A stretch of 64,000 nt of DNA. Origin: Leucobacter massiliensis. GTDB lineage: Bacteria > Actinomycetota > Actinomycetes > Actinomycetales > Microbacteriaceae. The position numbers were made by a program, and so were the translations under genes. Under the pieces are notes generated by a model. The model was not told where the DNA came from. It saw only the letters and a program-made list of their open reading frames with translations, and ran no database searches. Where the stretch lies: assembly GCF_002982315.1 (NCBI RefSeq), contig NZ_MWZD01000012.1, positions 168,657-232,656 on the forward strand, read 5' to 3'. Every line of letters begins with the position of its first letter. Positions within the stretch are counted from its first letter, which is position 1. Of the stretch, positions 41,502-50,009 are shown one piece after another.

Positions 41502-42785
41502 TCAGGCGTGGCGCACGTCCTCGGGCAGCTCGTGCCCCATCCGGTCGCGCTTCGCCGACAGGTAGCCGACGTTCTGCTCGGTCACGCCCACGAGCAGCGG
41601 GACCCGCTCCGCGACCTCGATGCCGTGCGCGCGCAGCTGCGCCACCTTCTCGGGGTTGTTGGTGATGAGGCGCACGCGTTCGATCCCGAGGTCGGCGAGG
41701 ATCTCCGCCGCTGCCGAGTAGTCTCTCGCGTCCGCGGGGAGCCCCAGCTGGAGGTTCGCGTCGAGCGTGTCGACGCCCTGCTCCTGCAGCTGGTAGGCGC
41801 GCAGCTTGTTGGCGAGGCCGATCCCGCGGCCTTCGTGCCCGCGCAGGTAGATGACCATGCCGCCGCGCTGCTGCACCATGTCGAGCGCGGCGTCGAGCTG
41901 CGGCCCGCACTCGCACTTCAGCGAGCCGAAAGCCTCGCCGGTGATGCACTCCGAGTGCACGCGCACGAGCGCCTCCGGCCCGGGCATCGTGCCGTCGGGC
42001 GCGGGCGCCACGAGTGCGATGTGGTCGATACCCCTGCGGCGATCGCGGTAGGCGAGGGCGCGGAAGTCGCCGTGCGTGGTGGGCAGCAGCGTGTTGGCGC
42101 GCAGGCTGACGCTGCGGCGCTGGCCGGTCGCCGCGTCGGGGGCCGCCTCGTCGGGCTCGCGCCCGTCGAGGTACGCGATGAGGCGCTCGATCGTGATGAC
42201 CGGGATGCCCTCGCGTGCGCCGAGTTCGAGCAGTCCGGGCATCCGCATCATCTCGCCGTCATCGGCGACGATCTCGGCGATCACGGCGACGGGCCGCAGC
42301 CCGGCGAGGCGCATCAGCTCGACCGCGGCCTCCGTGTGCCCGTCGCGGGCGCGCACCCCGCCGTCCACGGCGCGCAGCGGCAGCACGTGGCCGGGGCGCC
42401 GCACGTCGCCGGGAACCGCGTCGGGGTTGGCGAGCGCGCGCACCGTGGTGGCGCGGTCGCTGGCGCTGATCCCGGTCGTGATCCCCTCTGCGGCGTCGAC
42501 CGTCACGGTGTAGGCGGTGCCGCGCACGTCCTCGTTGAACTCGACCATCATGGGGAGTTCGAGCTGGTCGGCGATCTCGTTCGTCATGGGTGCGCAGAGC
42601 AGGCCCGAGGACCACTGCACGGTCCAGGCCACGGTCTCGGGGGTGGCGAGCTCCGCCGAGAGGATCACATCGCCCTCGTTCTCGCGGTCCTCGTTGTCCG
42701 CGACGATGACGGGCCGGCCGGCGCGGATCGCCGCGACCGCCTCCTCGATGGTCGAGATCGCCGGGGTGGGTGCGGTGTCGCTCAT
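41502..42785 (-). CDS. ribBA: Bifunctional DHBP synthase / GTP cyclohydrolase II
   Basis: 427-residue fusion making both precursors of riboflavin. The N-terminal DHBP synthase has the metal-binding DNEDRENEGD and RPGHVLPLRA with GHTEAAVELMRLAGL. The C-terminal GTP cyclohydrolase II has the zinc ligands in CITGEAFGSLKCECGPQL, and RGHEGRGIGLANKLRAYQLQ. Both active sites look intact. The ATG overlaps the stop of ribE by 4 nt. Confidence 0.97.
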   Translation of the reverse strand: MSDTAPTPAISTIEEAVAAIRAGRPVIVADNEDRENEGDVILSAELATPETVAWTVQWSSGLLCAPMTNEIADQLELPMMVEFNEDVRGTAYTVTVDAAEGITTGISASDRATTVRALANPDAVPGDVRRPGHVLPLRAVDGGVRARDGHTEAAVELMRLAGLRPVAVIAEIVADDGEMMRMPGLLELGAREGIPVITIERLIAYLDGREPDEAAPDAATGQRRSVSLRANTLLPTTHGDFRALAYRDRRRGIDHIALVAPAPDGTMPGPEALVRVHSECITGEAFGSLKCECGPQLDAALDMVQQRGGMVIYLRGHEGRGIGLANKLRAYQLQEQGVDTLDANLQLGLPADARDYSAAAEILADLGIERVRLITNNPEKVAQLRAHGIEVAERVPLLVGVTEQNVGYLSAKRDRMGHELPEDVRHA

Positions 42786-43447
42786 GCGGGGAGTCCTTCG
42801 CTCGTGGGAACTGCGGGGGCGGCGGCCGCGCCGAGGCGCAGCATGCGCGCGACGTGACGGGCCAGGATGTCGGTCTCGACGTTGACACGGTCGCCCGGGC
42901 TCAGCCGGCCGAGGATCGTCGCGGTGAGGGTCTCGGGGATGAGGGAGACCTCGAACCACGGCTCCGGATCCGTTTCGTCCGCGATTGCGGAGACCGTGAG
43001 CGAGACCCCGGAGAGCGTGACCGAGCCCTTGTCGACGAGCAGCGGCGCGAGCTCGGGGGCGAGCGAGAAGCGCAGCGTGCGCCACGCCTCGTGCGGCGTG
43101 ACCGACAGCAGCGTCGCGGTGCCGTCGACGTGGCCCTGCACGATGTGGCCGCCGAGTCGCGTGTCGACGCGCACCGCGCGCTCCAGGTTGACCGGGCTGC
43201 CCGGGCCCAGTTCGCCCAGGGTGGACATGCGGATCGACTGCTCCATCACATCGGCCGTGAAGGTGCCGCGTCCGTCATCCGTCTCGCCCAGCTCGATCAC
43301 GGTGAGGCACACGCCCGACACGCAGATCGACGCACCGTGGGTGGCGTCGGAGGTGACGAGCGGACCGGCCACGGTGAAGCGCAGCGAGTCGCCCACGGGT
43401 TCCACGGCGATGATCTCGCCGATTTCCTCGATGAGTCCGGTGAACAT
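42782..43447 (-). CDS. ribE: Riboflavin synthase, alpha subunit
   Basis: 221-residue riboflavin synthase with two tandem lumazine-binding barrels: the first begins MFTGLIEEIGEIIAVEP and has GASICVSGVCLTVIEL; the second has GHIVQGHVDGTATLLSV and GSVTLSGVSLTVSAI. It dismutates two lumazines into riboflavin. It starts 3 nt after ribD ends and overlaps ribBA. Confidence 0.97.
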   Translation of the reverse strand: MFTGLIEEIGEIIAVEPVGDSLRFTVAGPLVTSDATHGASICVSGVCLTVIELGETDDGRGTFTADVMEQSIRMSTLGELGPGSPVNLERAVRVDTRLGGHIVQGHVDGTATLLSVTPHEAWRTLRFSLAPELAPLLVDKGSVTLSGVSLTVSAIADETDPEPWFEVSLIPETLTATILGRLSPGDRVNVETDILARHVARMLRLGAAAAPAVPTSEGLPA

Positions 43448-43450
43448 GGA

Positions 43451-44605
43451 TCAGTCCTCCTCGGGTGCTGCGGCCTGAGCCGGGGTGACGGTGGCGATGA
43501 TGAGCTGGTCGGCGCCGAGCATGCTGCGCTGCGAGACGCGCAGCCGCAGGATCGCGTCCATGCCGGCGATGCCGAGATCACCGAGCGCGAGGCGCGGCCC
43601 GCCGAGCAGCGCGGGGGCGAGGTACACGAGCAGTTCGTCGGCGAGGCCGGCCGCGATGATTGCGCTCGCCACGGCGGGCCCCCCCTCCACGAAGAGGCTG
43701 CGGATCCCGTCGGCGTGCAGGGCCGCGAGATCGGAGGCGAGATCGTCGCCCCCGGCGCGCAGGGGGCGGTCGAGACCGCGGGCGGCGAGCGCCGGATGGG
43801 AGAGCACGCGCGAGCCGGCGGGGATCGGCCGGTGCCCGAGGATCACGGGAAGCGGCTGATCGGCGGCGGGCACGAGCAGCCCGCCGCGCGCGTCGCGGGC
43901 CGTGAGCGCGGGGTCGTCGGCGATGAGGGGGCCGGTGCCGACGAGGATCGCGTCGGCCTCGGCGCGCCGCCGGTGCACGTCGGCGCGCGCCTCGGGGCCC
44001 GTGATCCACCGGCTCGAACCATCGGCCGCCGCCGCCCGCCCGTCGAGGCTCTGCGCCCACTTCACGGTGACCCGGGGTCGCGGCTGCGGCGCGGAGGCAG
44101 CCGTTCGTGAGGGAGCCGGCTGCGATCCCGCGCTCGGCTGCGATCCCGAGGCGCCGGCCTGCCGGGCCAGCCACGGCCCGAGTAGCGCACGCGCCTCGCC
44201 GGGGAGCACGCCCCCGAGGACCTCGACGCCGGCGGCCCGGAGCGTGTCCGCACCCCCGCTCGACTCGGCGCCGGGATCTGCGAGCGCGAACGCCACCGCT
44301 CCGACTCCCGCCTCGATCAGCGCCCGGGCGCACGGCCCGGTGCGCCCGGTGTGGTTGCAGGGTTCGAGAGTGACGACGGCGGTGAGTTCTGCGGTGCGCC
44401 CCCGCCAGTGCTCCGGCAGCTGCGCGAGGGCGTCGACCTCCGCGTGCGGGGAACCCGAACCGCGATGCCAGCCCTCGGCGACGATGCGGCCGTCCGGTGC
44501 GAGGATCACCGAGCCGACCTGCGGGTTCGGATCGTCGGCGGGACCTCGGCGCGCGATGAGCAGGGCGCGCCGCATCGCGTCTTCGATGAGCGTCCGCTCC
44601 AGCAT
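43451..44605 (-). CDS. ribD: Bifunctional riboflavin deaminase/reductase
   Basis: 384-residue RibD. The N-terminal deaminase has the zinc site SPHAEVDAL and TLEPCNHTGRTGPC. The C-terminal reductase has VTVKWAQSLDGRAAAADGSSRW, ADAILVGTGPLIADDPALTAR and the FVEGGPAVASAII segment. A Pro/Ser/Ala linker (about residues 150-178) separates them and contains a short GSQPSAGSQP repeat. First gene of the operon, about 60 nt after the FMN riboswitch. Confidence 0.96.
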   Translation of the reverse strand: MLERTLIEDAMRRALLIARRGPADDPNPQVGSVILAPDGRIVAEGWHRGSGSPHAEVDALAQLPEHWRGRTAELTAVVTLEPCNHTGRTGPCARALIEAGVGAVAFALADPGAESSGGADTLRAAGVEVLGGVLPGEARALLGPWLARQAGASGSQPSAGSQPAPSRTAASAPQPRPRVTVKWAQSLDGRAAAADGSSRWITGPEARADVHRRRAEADAILVGTGPLIADDPALTARDARGGLLVPAADQPLPVILGHRPIPAGSRVLSHPALAARGLDRPLRAGGDDLASDLAALHADGIRSLFVEGGPAVASAIIAAGLADELLVYLAPALLGGPRLALGDLGIAGMDAILRLRVSQRSMLGADQLIIATVTPAQAAAPEED

Positions 44606-44645
44606 CCCGTTCGCCGTTTCTTCCGTGCCCGGGTTGCCTCAGCCG

Positions 44646-44665
44646 GCCTTCGCGTGCGCGAAGGC
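44646..44665 (-). promoter_or_regulatory. Expression-platform hairpin between riboswitch and ribD
   Basis: GCCTTCGCG and CGCGAAGGC form a 9-bp hairpin between the FMN aptamer and the ribD start. It may act as terminator or ribosome-site sequester when FMN is bound. Confidence 0.5.
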
Positions 44666-44667
44666 AG

Positions 44668-44806
44668 CGCTCCTCTCATCCAGACTCGACCGCGACACGT
44701 GTCGCGGCCATCACTGTCGGCACCGGAATCCCACCGGTTCGGCCTCGCGGGTGCGAGGTTCGCGGGCTGTGACCGCCGGTTCGGATTCTCACCGACCCCG
44801 GAACAG
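44668..44806 (-). ncRNA. FMN riboswitch (RFN element)
   Basis: On the minus strand the conserved RFN blocks appear in order: CGGGGTCGGTGAGAATCC near 44800-44783, ACCGGCGGTCACAGCCCGCGA, then CCGGTGGGATTCCGGTGCCGA, and the closing GTCTGGATGAGAGGAG at 44685-44670. One variable stem (CCGCGACACGTGTCGCGG) is a perfect palindrome. A TACAGT -10 box (complement of 44811-44816) precedes it. It should switch off the rib operon at high FMN. Confidence 0.93.
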
Positions 44807-44868
44807 CTCTACTGTAGACCCATTTCGCGCCGGGTTCGCTCAGGGCGATCCTCGGTGACGCCCGATCA

Positions 44869-45624
44869 CTAGTCGAACAGGGCGGCGAACAGTGATCCGT
44901 TCGCGATCACGTTCATGGTGAGCACGATGATCAGCGCGTTGAAGAAGAAGGCGAGGGTGGTGTGCCACACCACCGTCCAGCGCATGCGGGTGTCCAGCAC
45001 CCGCACATCGGACACGGCGAAGGTGGTCGCGTTCGTGAACGCGAAGTAGGCGAAGTCGACGATGCGCGGCTGATCGGTGTCCGGGAACTCCAGCGGGGGC
45101 CGCGCGGACCGGTGGAAGCGTGAGAAGTAGATGCGCGCGTAGCCCCAGTTGAAGAGCACCCACGAGAGCAGCATCGCCCACACGGCGCTTCCCTCGAGCA
45201 GCGGATCGTGGATGTCCTTCCCGATGCTCGTGATCAGGTCGAGCGCGACGGTGAGGCCGAGCAGGCTCGCGCCGAAGGTGAACGCCATCGAGAGCAGGCG
45301 GGTGATCGGGTGGCCCACCATCAGCCGGGCGACGGCCGGGTCGGGGGTGTCGAGGCGGACGAGCACGTTGAGCCAGATCAGCGTCAGACCCAGGTACAGC
45401 GTGGCGACCAGGCACCACAGGATCAGCAGCAGCGCCTCGTCCTCGGCGAGCTCGCCCTCGCTGCCCCAGATGATCTGCCAGCCGAGGCCGACGAGCAGCA
45501 GTTGCAGGAGGAGACCGAAAGCCTCGGCTCCGATGCTGACGACCGCCCCCGCGACCGGGCGGAAGCGGTGCCCCCGCTGCCTGTCGTCCCGGCTGGTCTC
45601 GCCGTCCGCGCCGGGGGCGCTCAT
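44869..45624 (-). CDS. DUF1345 membrane protein
   Basis: 251-residue membrane protein with about five or six segments. The C-terminal part VDFAYFAFTNATTFAVSDVR, then RWTVVWHTTLAFFFNALIIV, is the DUF1345 hallmark. No function is known for the family. It starts 7 nt after the MprF-like gene ends and is probably cotranscribed with it, suggesting an envelope-related role. Confidence 0.85.
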   Translation of the reverse strand: MSAPGADGETSRDDRQRGHRFRPVAGAVVSIGAEAFGLLLQLLLVGLGWQIIWGSEGELAEDEALLLILWCLVATLYLGLTLIWLNVLVRLDTPDPAVARLMVGHPITRLLSMAFTFGASLLGLTVALDLITSIGKDIHDPLLEGSAVWAMLLSWVLFNWGYARIYFSRFHRSARPPLEFPDTDQPRIVDFAYFAFTNATTFAVSDVRVLDTRMRWTVVWHTTLAFFFNALIIVLTMNVIANGSLFAALFD

Positions 45625-45631
45625 CCCGCGC

Positions 45632-47794
45632 TCATCGTTCTTTTCCGGCGGCGGTGGCGGACGCGACGAGGTCGCGCAGCGAGGCGTCGGGGAGGTAGGC
45701 CCTGGTGAGGGCGATGCCGATGCGCGGCAGGTCGCCCTCGTCGCGGTAGAGCAGGTGCAGGGACTCGTGGCGCGGGTTGAACTTCTGCTTGAAGCGGTGC
45801 AGCGACTTGAAGCCGTAGAGCGGCTCGATGAGGCCGCCGATCCGTTCGAGCACGAGATCGACGGGTCCGGCGTCGGCCTGCTCGGGGCGGACGAGCGGCG
45901 CCCCCGAGAGCGACACGAAGGCGTACCCTTCCTCCGAGAAGTGCTGCGCGGATGCCGCGATGAGGAACTCCATGACGGGACCGAAGCCGCCGTCGCGCCG
46001 CCGCATCAGGTCGAGCGTCCAGCCGGCGACCTGCGCGGCGCCGGTCTCGGGGTCGGCGGGTCCGTAGACGGGCAGCCACGAGGTGACGCCGTGCAGATTG
46101 CCCTCGCCGTCGACGGCGATGCCGACGCGGACTTCGGGATCCAGGGCCTCCTCAACGGTGCCCAGCGTGAAGCGCATCTCGGGCAGGCCCTTGTCGCCCG
46201 TCCACTGCTCCGAGATCGCACGCACCTGGGCGAGCACGTTCCACGGCTCCTCGGCGAGTCTCACCATGCGGAACTCGACCCCCTCACGAGCGGCGCGGTT
46301 CATCGCGGTGCGCACGGCGCCCCAGGCCTTGCCGGTGAAGGCGAGGCCCGGCAGGTCGACGATGGTGTCCTCCGCGACGATCACGGAGCGCCAGCCCGCC
46401 GGGCGGGCGGCGGCGCTCGCCCCGCTCGCGGAGAAGACGCACGGGATGAGTCCCGCCTGCTGGGCGATGCGCTCGAAGTCGGAGAGTGCCTGGGCGCGGG
46501 TCCCGTCGGGCACGATCGGGTCGCCGAGCATGATTGCGACGCCGGCGTGCGCCTGATAGGCGATGGCGCCGTCGCCCGCCGCGGCGATCCGGGTGTTCGC
46601 GTCCCAGCTCGTCATCCACGAGATGGTGTCTCCTCCGTGCCGTCGCAGGCGCTCGATCAGCTCCTGCCGGGTGAGCGGCTGGGCGTCGAGCTTGCGGCGG
46701 GAGGCGCGCAGCCGTACACGCCAGGCGCCCCGGCCGAAGATGAGCAGCAGCATCATCCCGATCCAGAGGATGGTCGGGGCGATGAGCAGCCCCAGCACGT
46801 CTCCCGGTCCCGAGAGCACGCCGGCGTCGACGAGCAGGGGCAGGATCGCGAAACCGAGCGCGGCCGCGGCGAGGTTGTAGGCGCCGAGCAGGATCGCCGC
46901 GAGCCACGCGAGCCGGTACCCCTGCCGGATGCCGTTCGCGATGACGAGGATCACGACCACGTCGACGGCGACGTCGACGAGGGAGGCGGTGGGGTCGTTG
47001 CTGCCGAGAGGTCCGTCGAAGGGGACGATGAGGTCGAACACCTGGACGGCGCCGACCGTGATCAGCCCGGCGAGCCCGATGAGCCGCCACTCGCGCTGGG
47101 TGGGGCGGCCCGCCGGTCGCCGGAAGGCCGGCAGCCACCCGCTGGCGAGCAGCGCGACGAGCACCGAGATTGCGTGCTCGAGGTCGTGCAGCTGGCCGAG
47201 GTACAGCAGGGAGACTCCCGCCCAGGTGCCGACCGCGATGCGCGCCCGCAGGCGCCACGGCGCGGGGAGCGTCGCGATCGCGAATACGAGGACCGCGAGC
47301 GCGCCGCAGGAGGGCCCCACGTCGAGCTCGGTTGCGAGCCGCTCGGCCCAGGGCCAGCCGGTGCGGGAGACGAGGGCGAGGACCCCCGCTCCGCCGAGCA
47401 CGCCGACGAGATGACCGGCGATGAAGATGCCGGCGGTGCGCAGCGAGCCGAAGCGCCACTCTCCCCAGCCGATGCCGCCCACGACGAGGGGCAGCAGCAC
47501 GAGGTAGACGATCGGGCGGTCGAGGAAGAAGATGGCGGTGAAGAGGCTCCACCAGTGGCCCTCTGCGAGGGCGGGCAGGCCGGTCGCGATCTCCGGGTAC
47601 CAGGGCTGCCGGGAGGCGGGGGCGAGCAGCGAGCCGGTCGAGGCGCCGACGACGAGCAGGGCGAGCACGAGCCCGATGGTGAGGGGCGTGCGGCGGATCA
47701 CCCTGGCCGCCCAGGAGGGCTGTCGCCTGTCCGTGCTCGTCCCGCCCGGCGCGCGGCCGTCGGCGTCCGGCTCCCGTGCAACCCCCATGCTCAT
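45632..47794 (-). CDS. MprF/LysX-like membrane aminoacyltransferase (DUF2156)
   Basis: 720-residue protein. The N-terminal ~400 residues are membrane segments that resemble the rhomboid-like LysX/MprF flippase region, although with a shortened layout. The C-terminal DUF2156 GNAT-like domain includes GDTISWMTSWDANTRIAAAG, GAVRTAMNRAAREGVEFRM and VSLSGAPLVRP with YGFKSLHRFKQKFNPRHESL. Such enzymes transfer Lys, Ala or another amino acid from aminoacyl-tRNA to phosphatidylglycerol, changing surface charge. There is no lysyl-tRNA synthetase domain. The ATG at 47794 is chosen because TAAACT (complement of 47801-47806) ends 6 nt upstream, so the mRNA is leaderless. Confidence 0.88.
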   Translation of the reverse strand: MSMGVAREPDADGRAPGGTSTDRRQPSWAARVIRRTPLTIGLVLALLVVGASTGSLLAPASRQPWYPEIATGLPALAEGHWWSLFTAIFFLDRPIVYLVLLPLVVGGIGWGEWRFGSLRTAGIFIAGHLVGVLGGAGVLALVSRTGWPWAERLATELDVGPSCGALAVLVFAIATLPAPWRLRARIAVGTWAGVSLLYLGQLHDLEHAISVLVALLASGWLPAFRRPAGRPTQREWRLIGLAGLITVGAVQVFDLIVPFDGPLGSNDPTASLVDVAVDVVVILVIANGIRQGYRLAWLAAILLGAYNLAAAALGFAILPLLVDAGVLSGPGDVLGLLIAPTILWIGMMLLLIFGRGAWRVRLRASRRKLDAQPLTRQELIERLRRHGGDTISWMTSWDANTRIAAAGDGAIAYQAHAGVAIMLGDPIVPDGTRAQALSDFERIAQQAGLIPCVFSASGASAAARPAGWRSVIVAEDTIVDLPGLAFTGKAWGAVRTAMNRAAREGVEFRMVRLAEEPWNVLAQVRAISEQWTGDKGLPEMRFTLGTVEEALDPEVRVGIAVDGEGNLHGVTSWLPVYGPADPETGAAQVAGWTLDLMRRRDGGFGPVMEFLIAASAQHFSEEGYAFVSLSGAPLVRPEQADAGPVDLVLERIGGLIEPLYGFKSLHRFKQKFNPRHESLHLLYRDEGDLPRIGIALTRAYLPDASLRDLVASATAAGKER

Positions 47795-47885
47795 GGACAC
47801 AGTTTATGTTTCCCGCGCCCCGCCCTGCCAGAGCACCGGCCCCCGCCATCCGCAGCCGCTCCGGTGCGGACCGGTGGCGGGCCGG

Positions 47886-47891
47886 TAGCCT
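47886..47891 (+). promoter_or_regulatory. -10 box (TAGCCT) of the thiamine-binding-like gene
   Basis: TAGCCT lies 72 nt before the ATG at 47964. The leader contains the GGAAGGAAG ribosome site; no -35 consensus is clear. Confidence 0.4.
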
Positions 47892-47963
47892 GGACGAAGA
47901 CGGCTGCGGGCGGCCGCGGGTGACCGCGGCGGCTTGCGAACGACCCAGGCGGAAGGAAGCTCC

Positions 47964-48284
47964 ATGATCCTCGCATTCTCAGTCGCCCCATCCGGCGCGG
48001 GCAGCTCGCCCGACGGATCGGTGCACGAGGCCGTCGCGGCCGCCGTGCGCGTGGTCCGCGAGTCCGGGCTGCCGAACCGCACCTCGTCCATGTTCACCGA
48101 GATCGAGGGGGAGTGGGACGAGGTCTTCGACGTGGTGAAGCGTGCGACGGAAGCTGTCCTTCCCTTCGGTTCGCGGGTGTCGCTCGTCATGAAGGCAGAC
48201 ATCCGGCCCGGGTACGAGGGGGAGCTCGACGGGAAGCTGGAGCGGCTGGAAGCGGCGATCGAGGCGGCCCCGGAGACCCGCTGA
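47964..48284 (+). CDS. MTH1187/YkoF-like thiamine-binding family protein
   Basis: 106-residue protein of the MTH1187 family (DUF77), a ferredoxin-like fold. It begins ILAFSVAPSGAG, then SVHEAVAAAVRVVRESGLPN, TSSMFTEIEGEWDEVFDVVK and SLVMKADIRPGYEGELDGKL. Relatives such as YkoF bind thiamine-like ligands; function is otherwise unknown. ATG 47964 is preceded by GGAAGGAAG at good distance. It is divergent from the MprF-like gene. Confidence 0.85.
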   Translation: MILAFSVAPSGAGSSPDGSVHEAVAAAVRVVRESGLPNRTSSMFTEIEGEWDEVFDVVKRATEAVLPFGSRVSLVMKADIRPGYEGELDGKLERLEAAIEAAPETR

Positions 48285-48338
48285 TCCTCGAGGGGCGATC
48301 CGGATCGAGCCCGCAGACGGCGAGGCGTCCACCCGCCT

Positions 48339-50009
48339 TCAGCCCCGGTGGGCGATCCGCCCGTCCACCACGGTGAGCAGCACGGCGCTCTGCGCGAAGT
48401 CGTCCGGGTTGGCCGCGAGCGGGTCGGCGGCGAACACGGTGAGGTCGGCGAGTGCGCCGGGGGTGACCACGCCCTCCTGCGGTCGCCCGATCGCCGCCCA
48501 GCAGTTCCGGGTGAGCCCGGCCAGCGCGCGCTCGGGGCTGAGCGCCTGGTGGGGGTCGACGGCGGGCCGGTCGGAGCCGTGCCTGCGGCGGGTCACCGTC
48601 GCCGAGAACACCCGCCGCGCATCGAACTCCTCGACGGGCCAGTCGGAGCCGAGAGCCACCGTCGCCCCGGCGGCGTCGAGATCCGCGACCCGCCAGCCGT
48701 GGCCCGCCCGCTCCGAACCGCGGCCCAGCAGGGTCGTCCACATGTCGCAGCCGTCGGGCCGCTGGGTGAAGGCGTGGATCGGTTGCATGCTTGCGGGCAC
48801 GCCGAGTTCGGCGAAGCGCGGCACGAGCCGGTCCGGGATCGTCTCCAGGTGCTCGACGCGGTGCGTGACCCGCGGGGCGTGAGCGGGGATCGAGGCGACG
48901 GCGTCGAGCACGAACTCGACGGCCCGGTCGCCGATCGCGTGGGTCGCGGTCGGCACGCCGCGCTCGGCGAGCGCGTGGATCGTGCGGGTGAAGCGCTCGC
49001 CGGGCACCCAGTAGGGCTCTCGCCCGCCGCCGCGCGTGTCCGGCTCGAACAACCACGCCGAGCCGTTGTCGATGCTGCCGTCGAGCATGAACTTCACGCC
49101 CTCGATCCGCCAGCGGCGGCCTCCGGCGCCCTGCAGCGCGAGCATGCGCTGCAGGGTCTCCGCCCACGGCTCCGTGGCGCGCCACAGCGGCGAGACGCGC
49201 AGGCGCACCGGCAGCTCCCCGTCCTCCTCGATGGCGCCCAGCACCTCGATGTCGCCGTCCTCCATGTTCATCTGGTGGAGCGATGTGTAGCCGGTGGCTG
49301 CGAACTCGGCGAGCTTGTCGCGCACCGCCTCGACCCGCTGCGGGAAGGGCATTCGCGGGAAGAGCTCCGTGACGAGCATCTCCGCGTCGGACTCGATGAG
49401 GTAGCCCGTGGGGGAGCCGTCCGGGTGCACCTCGATCGAGGAGTTGTTGCCGAAGTCGCGGGGACCGTCGATGCCGGCGAGCTCCAGTGCCCGGGGGCTC
49501 GCGATGACGGAGTGGCCGTCGAAGAGCAGCAGGTAGCCGGGGCGCCCGCCGAAGGCGTCGGCGAAGGGCTCGTTCGTCACCTCTCGGCCCACGAACAGGT
49601 CGAAGGAGAGGCCGAAGCCGCGCACCCACTCATCTGGCCCCCGGTCCGCGACAAAGGCGGCGATCCGCTCCGCCACCTCCTCCAGGCTCTCGCAGTCGTG
49701 CAGCATGAGGGCGCGGTGCCGCGACTCGGCTCCCGAGAGCGGGTGGACGTGTGCGTCGACGAAGCCCGCGGTGATCGTCGCGTCGCCGAGGTCGATCACC
49801 TCGCCCCCTTCGGCGTCCCAGTCGGCCGCCTCGGCACGGGTGCCGACGGCGACGATGCGGCGCCCGCTGACGGCGACCGCCTGTGGCGTTCCCGGCGCTC
49901 CGGGGGGTGCGACGGTGCCGGTGTGCTCGGGCGCACCCGTGCGGACGCGTCCGCCGAGCAGCACCAGCTCGGCGCGGACGGGGCCCGGGACCGGGCTTTC
50001 GGGGGTCAT
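48339..50009 (-). CDS. YtcJ-like metal-dependent amidohydrolase
   Basis: 556-residue amidohydrolase of the YtcJ/AepA group. The first metal site is GFVDAHVHPLSG; further ligands are in ATHAIGDRAVEFVLDAV and RVTHRVEHLETIPD, and the catalytic Asp region is VALGSDWPVEEFDAR. The C-terminal beta sandwich ends with TVVDGRIAHRG. Substrates of this group are mostly unknown small amides. The ATG overlaps the stop of the Dpp ATPase gene by 4 nt, making it the last gene of the peptide-uptake operon; it may hydrolyse an imported dipeptide or amide. Confidence 0.9.
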   Translation of the reverse strand: MTPESPVPGPVRAELVLLGGRVRTGAPEHTGTVAPPGAPGTPQAVAVSGRRIVAVGTRAEAADWDAEGGEVIDLGDATITAGFVDAHVHPLSGAESRHRALMLHDCESLEEVAERIAAFVADRGPDEWVRGFGLSFDLFVGREVTNEPFADAFGGRPGYLLLFDGHSVIASPRALELAGIDGPRDFGNNSSIEVHPDGSPTGYLIESDAEMLVTELFPRMPFPQRVEAVRDKLAEFAATGYTSLHQMNMEDGDIEVLGAIEEDGELPVRLRVSPLWRATEPWAETLQRMLALQGAGGRRWRIEGVKFMLDGSIDNGSAWLFEPDTRGGGREPYWVPGERFTRTIHALAERGVPTATHAIGDRAVEFVLDAVASIPAHAPRVTHRVEHLETIPDRLVPRFAELGVPASMQPIHAFTQRPDGCDMWTTLLGRGSERAGHGWRVADLDAAGATVALGSDWPVEEFDARRVFSATVTRRRHGSDRPAVDPHQALSPERALAGLTRNCWAAIGRPQEGVVTPGALADLTVFAADPLAANPDDFAQSAVLLTVVDGRIAHRG

